Both the position numbers and the translations under genes were made by a program. This document shows, one piece after another, positions 43,007-50,739 of a DNA stretch of 57,623 bases. The notes under the pieces were generated by a model, which was given only the letters and a program-made list of their open reading frames with translations, was not told where the DNA came from and did not search any database. Within the stretch, counting starts at the first letter, position 1. Every line of letters starts with the position of its first letter. The DNA lies in NCBI GenBank assembly GCA_022340305.1, contig JAJDOF010000113.1:1-57623 (forward strand), read 5' to 3'. This stretch comes from Gammaproteobacteria bacterium. Lineage in GTDB: Bacteria; Pseudomonadota; Gammaproteobacteria; GCA-001735895.

Positions 43007-44290
43007 TTACTTCCGGGTTAATTTTCTCACCTGCGAACTGCAGACGACCTTGTTATTTCTGACGTACGCTTCGTGATTATGCTCGACCTTCGTCAAGTCG
43101 TAAACATAGTTGACCATAGTGCCGAGTGAATTTGCCATGCCTCTGGATGCCGGATTGCCAAGGATATTGATGCGTTCGAGAATCGCGCCGTTCTTGAGGT
43201 GAAAGCGAGCGACTGGATCCAATGGCTTTCCGCGTCTGTTTTTTTCCTGCAGAAAATACCGTGCTGCTACTTTTTCCAGTTTTGCGCAGGCTTCCTCGCC
43301 GGCATCGGCACCGAACTCGTTCACCAGCTTCATCAGTTCGTCCTCTTGCGCGGCCGCCGATACGAGCCAGTCGCGAAATCCCGGAGCGGGGGATATGGTG
43401 GAAAAGGTCTTCAACTGGGGGAAGCGCAGTTTCATACTGGTGGCCACCTGCTTGATCAGAAAATTGCCAAAGGAAACCCCTGCGAGGCCACGATGGCAGT
43501 TCGAGATCGAATAGAAAATCGCGCAGGACGGGTTATCGGGTAGTTCGCTGTCTCGATCACGATGCAGAATTTCGCCAATTCCCCGTGGGATATGGTCAGT
43601 CAGTGCGACCTCGACGAATACCAGGGGTTCTTCGCCCATCGATGGATGGAAAAAACCATAACAGTAGCGATCTGCCGGTTCCAGGCGGCTGCGCAATTCG
43701 CTCCAGCTTTCGATTTCATGGACGGCTTCGTAGGCAATGATCTTTTCCAGGATATGTGCGGGTGTGGTCCAGTCCAGGGGCTCCATAACCAGGAAGCCGC
43801 GATTGAACCAGGAATTGAACAGGTGGTGAAAGTCAGTATCGACGCGTTGCAAATGGGGCGTGTCGCGCATCGCATCGAGCAGGTGTTCGCGCATCTTGAC
43901 CAGGCGTCGAGTGCCTCCGGGAGCAAGGTTAATACGCCGCAGTAATTCCTGTCGGCGCGGCTCCGAGACGGTGGTCAGGTGCACCAGGCCGGCGGCGTCC
44001 GGGGTTTGTTCGTAGTCTTCGAGGGCGCTGCGGATTTGCGCGGCGTCGATATCGAAATCGTCGTACAAGGTGGTGAAGAAGCTGAGTCGTGCCGTATCGT
44101 CGAGGACTTCGTAGGCATTGAGGATGCGTTCGGCCAGCAGCATGCTCGAGTATTCGCCGTCCGATTCCATCATCATCTGGCACAGGGATTCGATGGACTC
44201 GGTCTCCTCGTGCAGTAAATGCTTACGCAACACCGAGGGGGTCCAGCGGCCAAGGCTTAATGACGGCATGAGGTCCTGAAAAATTTGCAT
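43007..44290 (-). CDS. malonyl-CoA decarboxylase
   Basis: A 427-residue malonyl-CoA decarboxylase of the MCD/MatA family. The all-helical N-terminal domain (about 1-125) is followed by the acetyltransferase-like catalytic domain with VDTDFHHLFNSWFNRGFLVM, LEPADRYCYGFFHPSMGEEP, YSISNCHRGLAGVSFGNFLI, FSTISPAPGF and a terminal DPVARFHLKNGA block (catalytic His region). It converts malonyl-CoA to acetyl-CoA and CO2. No mat operon partner genes (malonyl-CoA synthetase, transporter) are adjacent, only a double cupin gene downstream. Confidence 0.92.
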   Translation of the reverse strand: MQIFQDLMPSLSLGRWTPSVLRKHLLHEETESIESLCQMMMESDGEYSSMLLAERILNAYEVLDDTARLSFFTTLYDDFDIDAAQIRSALEDYEQTPDAAGLVHLTTVSEPRRQELLRRINLAPGGTRRLVKMREHLLDAMRDTPHLQRVDTDFHHLFNSWFNRGFLVMEPLDWTTPAHILEKIIAYEAVHEIESWSELRSRLEPADRYCYGFFHPSMGEEPLVFVEVALTDHIPRGIGEILHRDRDSELPDNPSCAIFYSISNCHRGLAGVSFGNFLIKQVATSMKLRFPQLKTFSTISPAPGFRDWLVSAAAQEDELMKLVNEFGADAGEEACAKLEKVAARYFLQEKNRRGKPLDPVARFHLKNGAILERINILGNPASRGMANSLGTMVNYVYDLTKVEHNHEAYVRNNKVVCSSQVRKLTRK

Positions 44291-44519
44291 CGATATATCA
44301 CCACATTGCGAAGCGCTGAAGTTTACCCGATTACGCTAGATAACTCCTCAAGCTGGATCACGAAAATGTGAACTCGATTAAGGTGTTACCAGGCCCATTT
44401 TGGGACGTATCTCGGGTAGACCAGGCTGGTCTCGCCGTCTGCAGGATGGTCGTCGCGAGTTTGCTGCTGGATACAGCGACCGACGCGGCGCGCGCCTGTC
44501 GCCGAGCGCCACTGAGCGT

Positions 44520-45464
44520 TTACTTATTCAGGATTTCGGCGGTGAAATTGATCGTGGTGTCATCGTAGTTGAGATGGGTTTTGAGCTCCTGCCAGACCGA
44601 CTCCGAATTGATAATCCTCACGTGGTCGGTATCTTTGGTCAACAACAGGCGAGTGAGCGGGTGACGGTTACAGAAATTGATCGAATCGGCTACCGCGCTT
44701 TCTTTATCGGACTCATCGTGCGCAATGACCGTGACATCGCCGTAAGCAGCCAGCTTGTCGGCCAGTTCAAGCTTCTGGTATTCGCCGCGATAAGTCTTCG
44801 AAAAGCTGTTCGCGTATTGCTTGACCACGTTAGCGGGTAGCCCCAGATTGACCAGCTTCTTCAAAATGAAAAGCTTGTAATTGAAAATGGGTGCAATCAG
44901 AAACAGTGGCAGGTCCTTGACCAGGGACGGCAGTGCATTGGCGATCTCTATGCAGCCGGTCGAATGCCCGACCGCCGCGCATAGGCCTTCACTGGACTTT
45001 TGCACCTGATTGAAGACGGTATTACAGGTGCGGATTGACTGCCACAGAGGAGACGGTTTCTTGTCGCTGAGCCCGTGACCCAGGTGATCAAAGGCCAGCG
45101 ACGAAAATCCACAGCGCGCCAGACCACGCATCAGCGGAAAGAACTGGTAAGCGCCGCCGCCCCAGCCATGCACAAACACCACGGTGGGACCGCGGCCGGT
45201 CTGGTAAGCCTGTAGCTTGCCTTCATTGGTCTTGATTATGAACTGTTCGATACCGCGCGGCAGCCTCACCAGCTTGCTATCGGCTGTCTGTGGAAAGAAC
45301 AGCATCGAGTCGATCTGACTGTTTGTCCATCCCGGCGCCAGCTTGCCCATCAGGCGCGCCTTGCTCTTTGACAGGAGCGAAGCCAGACTTTTTGGTTTAT
45401 GCGGCAGGGATGACGATTTTTCCATTCGATGCAAGCTCTCAGAAGGGTCATAATAATAACGCAA
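44520..45464 (-). CDS. alpha/beta hydrolase
   Basis: A 314-residue alpha/beta-hydrolase. Oxyanion motif HGWGGGAY at 99-106, nucleophile Ser168 in the elbow GHSTG, candidate acid Asp250 and His281 (KDTDHVRI). A basic N-terminal extension of about 75 residues without signal sequence precedes the domain. An internal ATG (45425, MEKSSSLPHK) is an alternative start. A -10-like TATAAT lies on the minus strand at 45556-45561. Esterase, lipase or lactonase cannot be separated. Confidence 0.83.
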   Translation of the reverse strand: MRYYYDPSESLHRMEKSSSLPHKPKSLASLLSKSKARLMGKLAPGWTNSQIDSMLFFPQTADSKLVRLPRGIEQFIIKTNEGKLQAYQTGRGPTVVFVHGWGGGAYQFFPLMRGLARCGFSSLAFDHLGHGLSDKKPSPLWQSIRTCNTVFNQVQKSSEGLCAAVGHSTGCIEIANALPSLVKDLPLFLIAPIFNYKLFILKKLVNLGLPANVVKQYANSFSKTYRGEYQKLELADKLAAYGDVTVIAHDESDKESAVADSINFCNRHPLTRLLLTKDTDHVRIINSESVWQELKTHLNYDDTTINFTAEILNK

Positions 45465-45577
45465 AAGGTGGCTTGAGCCCCCCGTCGGGGAGGTAAATAT
45501 GTCACATCAAAAATGGTAAAATTATGCAGTTCGCAAATTATTTGGCCGAGTTCAGATTATAACGACAGAGCCTGCGA

Positions 45578-46576
45578 TTACAGGTCGTTGGCTTGCCGAT
45601 ATCCAGTGACTATTCCACGGGTGTTGCTGATCGGGATGCGGCAATAGTGGTCAAGCTGCGCGAGCTCGTCGGCGTGCAAACCACCGAGGTGGTGTAGTAT
45701 CGAGAGCATCGCTACTTCAGCCGCCTGGCCGTTGCCATCATCGATTTTAAGCGCAACACCCAGCCCCTGTTGCTGCAACGCGGCGACATAAACGCCATCG
45801 GCACCACTCTTGACCAGAGTTCGACGCCCGCTAAGCTCGATGATTTTACTGCCGAGGCGGCCGCTGCCGGCCAACATAAAGGGATTTGCGGCAATAGCGG
45901 TGGCGAGACGGTTCACTGCGTCGGCGCGACCCGGCGCCAGATCGTCAGGCACTGCGACCCGGGCAAATGCGGTCGCTATCGCGCTCAACGGCATCGCAAT
46001 CACCGGGATACCGCAACCATCGCAATTCCAGGGCAGGGCGCGCAGCTCGGTACCGGCCATTTCGCCGAGCGCGTCGAACCAGCGCTGTTGGGCGGGATGC
46101 TCGCGTTCGATGTAGCCGCGGGTCTCCTCGCCGAGGAAACGGCTGGTGGTGAGCATACCCGTGTGCTTGCCGGAGCAATTATTGTGTATGCGTCCGGGTT
46201 CACGCTGCTGTCTCAGCAACGCCTGGGCGGTAGCTTCGTGAAGGGGAGCATGAGGGCCGCACTCGAGCGCCTCTTCGTCGAGTTCGATGCGACCCAGCCA
46301 GCGTTTTACCGCCTCGGTGTGGACCGGCTCCGCACTGTGTGACGAGCATGCCAGCGCGAGTTCAGCCGCGTCGAGATGAAAGTGGTCTGCGGCGCCCGAC
46401 TCGACCAGCGGCAAGGCCTGCAGCAACTTCACCGATGACCGTGGGTATACCAGCGCGTCGACGTCGCCCCAGGAATGGATCAGTCTCCCCTTTGGATCGC
46501 ATACGGCGATAGCGCCACGATGGCGATTTTCGATAACATCGCCACGCCAGCTATTTACCAGCACCGGATTAGCCAT
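45578..46576 (-). CDS. L-asparaginase II family protein
   Basis: A 332-residue member of the asparaginase_II family (thermolabile type seen in Rhizobium and actinomycetes), unrelated to AnsA/AnsB. The family blocks RGAIAVCDPKGRLIHSWGD, YPRSSVKLLQALPLVESGAA, ACSSHSAEPVH, NNCSGKHTGML and NCDGCGIPVIAMPL are clear, including Ser48-x2-Lys and the conserved Cys/Lys set. Hydrolysis of asparagine to aspartate and ammonia in the cytoplasm is expected. The ATG at 46576 overlaps the PhyH gene by 8 bp; an in-frame upstream start is unsupported. Confidence 0.88.
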   Translation of the reverse strand: MANPVLVNSWRGDVIENRHRGAIAVCDPKGRLIHSWGDVDALVYPRSSVKLLQALPLVESGAADHFHLDAAELALACSSHSAEPVHTEAVKRWLGRIELDEEALECGPHAPLHEATAQALLRQQREPGRIHNNCSGKHTGMLTTSRFLGEETRGYIEREHPAQQRWFDALGEMAGTELRALPWNCDGCGIPVIAMPLSAIATAFARVAVPDDLAPGRADAVNRLATAIAANPFMLAGSGRLGSKIIELSGRRTLVKSGADGVYVAALQQQGLGVALKIDDGNGQAAEVAMLSILHHLGGLHADELAQLDHYCRIPISNTRGIVTGYRQANDL

Positions 46577-47414
46577 GCGACAAACCCTGTTTGCCGGAGC
46601 GTGGCCACAGCACCGGGAACCAGTCCTCGCGCAGTCGCTCACCGTCGCGCATGTCGTGGCCGGGGAAGGGTGGCGAGGTCTTTCCGGGGCGCTCCCTGTA
46701 ATGCCCGTCATCGCCTACCCAGCGCATCGAGAAGGCGCGCCGGCGACGCTTCTGCAGGTTGCCGCGGGCACCGTGCACGGTCCGAAAATCGAACAATACC
46801 GCGTCCCCGGGTTGCATCTCCCATTCGAGAATGGTCTCGGTGCAGTCCTCGGTATCAAGATCCGGCAGCGTCATGTATTGTTCGTTGTCCGCGGCATAAA
46901 AATCGGCATCGTCGAGCCATTTAACCGGCAGCACCAGTTTCGGCCAGCGGTTGGAACCGGACACCAGGCGCAGGGTTTCGCGTTCGGAAACCGGGTCGAG
47001 CGGCAGCCAGAAGCTGACCGTCTGACTGCCCTCAGCGAAATAGTAGGGGGCGTCCTGGTGCCAGGGGGTGAGCTTGGGCGTATTGGCTTCCTTCACCAGC
47101 ACGTGGTCGTGGAAAAACTGCGCACAGCGCGAACGCATCACCTGGGCCGCCAGTTGCGCGGCGTTTGATTCGGTAATAAAGCGATGAAATTCAGGGATTC
47201 GCTGCCAGTTACAGTAATCGTCCCAAAATCGACCCGGGTCCCCGGCAGTCACATTTTCGGAAAAATACGGACCGGGTTCGTCGTGGTTACGTTCCACGCC
47301 TTCGCGCAGTAACTCGACCCAGTCGATAAATGCGCCACGCAAGCAGATTGCGCCCTGTTCGGCGTAGGCTTCGCGTGCCTGGTCGTCTATGCTGTCAAAG
47401 CTTGTCCGGGTCAT
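46569..47414 (-). CDS. phytanoyl-CoA dioxygenase (PhyH) family protein
   Basis: A 281-residue Fe(II)/2-oxoglutarate oxygenase. The facial triad reads His119-x-Asp121 (WHQDAPYY) and His214 (TVHGARGN), with a following Arg-rich strand RRRRAFSMRW likely to bind 2-oxoglutarate. A long helical N-terminus of about 95 residues is normal for the family. It hydroxylates a small molecule; the family also contains ectoine hydroxylase. Overlaps EamA upstream by 20 bp and the asparaginase downstream by 8 bp. Confidence 0.86.
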   Translation of the reverse strand: MTRTSFDSIDDQAREAYAEQGAICLRGAFIDWVELLREGVERNHDEPGPYFSENVTAGDPGRFWDDYCNWQRIPEFHRFITESNAAQLAAQVMRSRCAQFFHDHVLVKEANTPKLTPWHQDAPYYFAEGSQTVSFWLPLDPVSERETLRLVSGSNRWPKLVLPVKWLDDADFYAADNEQYMTLPDLDTEDCTETILEWEMQPGDAVLFDFRTVHGARGNLQKRRRRAFSMRWVGDDGHYRERPGKTSPPFPGHDMRDGERLREDWFPVLWPRSGKQGLSHG

Positions 47415-48279
47415 TTATCACCTGTCGGGAAAAGCTGCTGCGTTGTATTGTAATCATTGCGACTCCGCTGATCGCAAGGCATCCACCGAGCGCTATCTTT
47501 ACGGTCAGCGATTCGCCGAGGAAGAATATACCACCAAATACCGAGGTAACGGGTAACAACAGTAAAAATGGCATGACCTGGTTGACGCTGTAGTGTCCGA
47601 GCAGGCGGTACCACAATCCATAACCCAGCGCGGTCATCACCAGGCCGAGGTAAATAACCGCAGCCCAGGCCGAAGTCGAAGCCGTCGCTATCTGTTCGAG
47701 TTGCTCCTGCTCGAACAGCCACGAGGCAATAAATAGTTGCGGTGCGGCGAACAGGGCGACGCCGGTGAGCAGGCGAAAGCCACCGATGTTGCCTAGTTTC
47801 TTGATCATGATCTGTCCCACGGCCCAGGTGAAAGCGCCACCAATGACCATGAAGGCATAGATCAGCTCGCCGGCTAACCGTGGCTCGCCGATAATCAGTA
47901 CGACCCCGCCGAAGGAGACTAAAATGCCAAGTGCCTGCAAGGGTCTTATGCGTTCGCCAAATACCACCCAGGCCATGATCAAACCGAAGGGTACTTCGAG
48001 CTGTACCAGTAGCGCGGCGGTCGATGCATCGATGCCGCGAACTCCGTTGAAGGTCAGGCTGTATTGCAGTGCTGCGCTGATCAGCGATATCCAGAAGAGC
48101 TGTTTGAGTACGCCGGGAGGCGGACGAAAGAAACACAGCAGGCAGGCTGCCGTCAGCGAAAAGCGCAATGCCATCAATAAAATCGGTGAAAAATGTGCCA
48201 TGCCCGCCTTGGCTATGACGAAACCCATGCCCCAGATGACCGCGACAGCAATCGCAATCAGGATATCGAGGGGTTTCAT
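47395..48279 (-). CDS. EamA/DMT-family exporter
   Basis: A 294-residue protein with ten membrane helices in two EamA repeats (MKPLDILIAIAVAVIWGMGF start; second repeat from about residue 140, FTWAVGQIMIKKLG). Family motif VIWGMGFVIAK and the GERIRPLQALGILVSFGGVV block are clear. EamA proteins export amino acids or small metabolites. It is the first gene of the EamA-PhyH-asparaginase unit, so efflux of the product or an amino acid is plausible. Confidence 0.9.
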   Translation of the reverse strand: MKPLDILIAIAVAVIWGMGFVIAKAGMAHFSPILLMALRFSLTAACLLCFFRPPPGVLKQLFWISLISAALQYSLTFNGVRGIDASTAALLVQLEVPFGLIMAWVVFGERIRPLQALGILVSFGGVVLIIGEPRLAGELIYAFMVIGGAFTWAVGQIMIKKLGNIGGFRLLTGVALFAAPQLFIASWLFEQEQLEQIATASTSAWAAVIYLGLVMTALGYGLWYRLLGHYSVNQVMPFLLLLPVTSVFGGIFFLGESLTVKIALGGCLAISGVAMITIQRSSFSRQVINDPDKL

Positions 48280-48280
48280 T

Positions 48281-48324
48281 GGAACGGGACCGTTCCCTCG
48301 CTCGAATCGGCGATTCGAGCGAGG
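48281..48324 (-). terminator. tandem hairpins after the BCCT-locus USP gene
   Basis: Two stems sit back to back: GGAACG/CGTTCC (48281-48286 with 48291-48296) and a perfect 13-bp stem CCTCGCTCGAATC/GATTCGAGCGAGG (48296-48308 with 48312-48324) with a 3-nt loop. They occupy the gap between the USP stop and the EamA start, so they probably terminate the BCCT operon. No T tract is present. Confidence 0.6.
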
Positions 48325-48348
48325 CTGCGGTATGGCCTGATTATGCGC

Positions 48349-48801
48349 TTAGGCCCTGACGACGGTTACCGAACATCCCGCATGGCGTGCGACCCGTGCG
48401 GAGTTCGGACCGAGCAGGTAATCGGCCAGCGACGGTCGATTCGCACCCATGACGATGTGTTCGATGTTCAGATCCTTGGCGGCTTCCACGATCTCGCGAT
48501 AAACGGTGCCGTTTTCGACGACGACCCCGCCCTGCATCTCCTTGGGGACGCTCTTGTTGGCGATATCCTGCAGTTCCTTTGCCGCCTCATCCTTCCATTC
48601 CTGCAACGGATACTCAGCCGAGCCGTGCATTTCTCCGCGAACAGCATAGCGCTGATCGATACCCGGGGTGATGCCCGGGATAACCGTCATCAGGTATATC
48701 TTGGCGCCGGGTACGCCAGTTGCCATCTGCACGGTTTTTTCGATCACACCGGCTGACAGGTGTTCGTCTTCCAGGTCAATGGGTGCCAGGTAATTTGCCA
48801 T
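48349..48801 (-). CDS. universal stress protein, BCCT-associated
   Basis: A 150-residue UspA-family protein with C-terminal MGANRPSLADYLLGPNSARVARHAGCS, the motif variant LLGPN(A/S)A seen in transporter-linked USPs. The ATG is preceded by AGGAG. It follows the binding protein gene and is the last member of the BCCT - binding protein - USP operon, where it may sense ATP or osmotic state and adjust uptake. Confidence 0.87.
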   Translation of the reverse strand: MANYLAPIDLEDEHLSAGVIEKTVQMATGVPGAKIYLMTVIPGITPGIDQRYAVRGEMHGSAEYPLQEWKDEAAKELQDIANKSVPKEMQGGVVVENGTVYREIVEAAKDLNIEHIVMGANRPSLADYLLGPNSARVARHAGCSVTVVRA

Positions 48802-48843
48802 AGTGTTATCTCCTAATTAGCGATGCCCAAAAAAAACAAACGA

Positions 48844-50736
48844 TCAAACGTCTTCTGGCATTTTGAAGTCACGGGGACTGGGCAGAAAGACCAGATAACC
48901 CACCCAAACGGTAAACAGGATCATCAGGATATTGATGATCGAAATATCCGCGCTGAAGGGCAGTGATTTGTCGACCACGGTAATTTCCGGCACCAGCGAT
49001 CCGTGCACGGGGATGGCCGGATCGATGACATCCATGGCACCTAGCGCTTCGCGAATCGATTTAACCGCAGCGGGGCTGACCGGGATTGCCGCGTCCGAGC
49101 CGATACCCGCGGTTCCGGGACCCACTTCGCCGGCGGTCTGCGCGGTCCTGGCCGGACTAGCCAGCACCAGCTGGGTGCTTACGGTGGAAATCGGGTTGCT
49201 TTGTGTCAGGTAGGTGCCCGCCGGAATCGTCGCCGGTCGAATAAAACTGAATCGAGCGGTGTGTCCGCCTTCGGACCATTCGTTGAGGTTGAGCAGCTTG
49301 TAAAGACTGCTGCGCAGCAACTTCGCAATTTCACGATCCTTGGCAGGCGCCATCAAAAATACACCATCGTGACTGCCATTGGTCATGGCCAGCAGCAATT
49401 CGGCCGGGCTGCTGTTGGAATTGACTACCTCGATGCTACCCGATTTGCCGATGGAATCGAGCATCATATTTAATACGATCGATGCGCCGGAACCCTCCGG
49501 TCCGGTGGCAATCTTGCTCATGCTGCCGATCGAGTTGCCGCCACTGGTCGGGCCAATCAGGTGTCCTGATTTATACCCCAGAACGGCAAATGCCTCGGCT
49601 GTACCCTTGCTGACCGGGCCATCCGCGGTCAGCGTATAGAAAGATTCGGCACCGACTATAGCGACTCGAGCTTCGCCAGCAGCCAGCTGACCCAGCGGGT
49701 CTGCGTTGTTTATCAAATCGAGATCGCTCCCGGAATAACCGCTGCGAATCGCCCTGAGTGCGCGGGCTGTAGCAATGTCGCGCTTGATGCCCGGGTCGGC
49801 GACCACGGCGATCTTGGCGACGCCCCCGCCCTTGGCATTCTCCGGCAGCAAGCCCCTGGATGCCAGAAAGCTGGCTGCCACGCTGGCAGCAGATTGCGCA
49901 TCGAGGTCGACGGCCTTGTTCATCGCCTGCATGTCGGCGGGCGTAATCTTGCCCGCCAGGCTCGCCAGGACGTCAGCTAACCCGGGAATATTGGCGAGCG
50001 CATCGGAGCGCACCAGTGGTGCGACCTCGTAGACCGGGAAAAAAGAGAGGTTGTCGTCGAGCACTACCAGATCGTATTCGGCGATCTGACCGTCGGTCAT
50101 GAACAGTTCGCCGACATCGGCCGAGCCCTCGAGCAACGCCGCGATGATCTTGTCCTTGCCATCGGTACCGACCGCAAAAGTGACGACGTTGGAACCGGTG
50201 ATGCCGTAACGACGGTTCATCTGCTGCAGTCCGTCCGCCGGGCGTTGCACGAAGTCCTCGTCAACGGCGTAGTTGAAGCCGGAGATTCGGGTCAGATCCT
50301 GAATGCTGGCGACTCCGAGTTGAGCCGCGCGTTCACGCGTCATGACCATGGCGTAGTCATTGGAAAAGCCAAATTTACCGGCCATTTCCAGGCCGAGTGG
50401 CTTGAACAGGGCGTTTACCCGGGATGTCGACTCGTCGCCATCGTTGGTGGGCGCCTGACCGAGAAAAGTCAGGCTGGTGCCGTTGTACTCGGGATAGACG
50501 TCGAGCACATCCTGCTTGACCGCCTCCATGATTTTCGGCGTCAGGCCGAAGGGGATGCTGCGCTCTACCGGAATACCGGCGTTTTCGGCCATCTGCGCAA
50601 TCATTTCTGCCAGGATCAGGCTTTCCGCAAATGGCTTGGCGCCGACGCGCAGGCTCTTGCGATCTTCCCCGCCACAGGCGGCGATTGCGGTACACAGCGC
50701 GAGGGTCAGCAGGTATTTTGTGTATTTGTTAGCCAT
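48844..50736 (-). CDS. fused OpuAC-like and TAXI-TRAP-like binding lipoprotein with C-terminal TM
   Basis: A 630-residue protein. A lipobox (AIAAC, Cys21) marks a lipoprotein. Residues about 28-290 match the OpuAC/OsmF betaine-choline binding family (LRVGAKPFAESLILAEMIAQ; DVYPEYNGTSL; DVGELFMTDGQI). Residues about 305-530 resemble a TAXI-type TRAP receptor (AVVADPGIK; KIATGPEGSGASI; a late ATIPAGTYLTQ...ISTVS block). A Pro/Ala/Gly linker leads to a TM helix at about 596-616 and a short cytoplasmic tail. It is encoded 3 bp after a BCCT transporter stop. Two binding folds in one membrane-tethered polypeptide next to a secondary transporter is an unusual arrangement; it could deliver a betaine-like ligand or act as a sensor. 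Confidence 0.75.
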   Translation of the reverse strand: MANKYTKYLLTLALCTAIAACGGEDRKSLRVGAKPFAESLILAEMIAQMAENAGIPVERSIPFGLTPKIMEAVKQDVLDVYPEYNGTSLTFLGQAPTNDGDESTSRVNALFKPLGLEMAGKFGFSNDYAMVMTRERAAQLGVASIQDLTRISGFNYAVDEDFVQRPADGLQQMNRRYGITGSNVVTFAVGTDGKDKIIAALLEGSADVGELFMTDGQIAEYDLVVLDDNLSFFPVYEVAPLVRSDALANIPGLADVLASLAGKITPADMQAMNKAVDLDAQSAASVAASFLASRGLLPENAKGGGVAKIAVVADPGIKRDIATARALRAIRSGYSGSDLDLINNADPLGQLAAGEARVAIVGAESFYTLTADGPVSKGTAEAFAVLGYKSGHLIGPTSGGNSIGSMSKIATGPEGSGASIVLNMMLDSIGKSGSIEVVNSNSSPAELLLAMTNGSHDGVFLMAPAKDREIAKLLRSSLYKLLNLNEWSEGGHTARFSFIRPATIPAGTYLTQSNPISTVSTQLVLASPARTAQTAGEVGPGTAGIGSDAAIPVSPAAVKSIREALGAMDVIDPAIPVHGSLVPEITVVDKSLPFSADISIINILMILFTVWVGYLVFLPSPRDFKMPEDV

Positions 50737-50739
50737 TGA

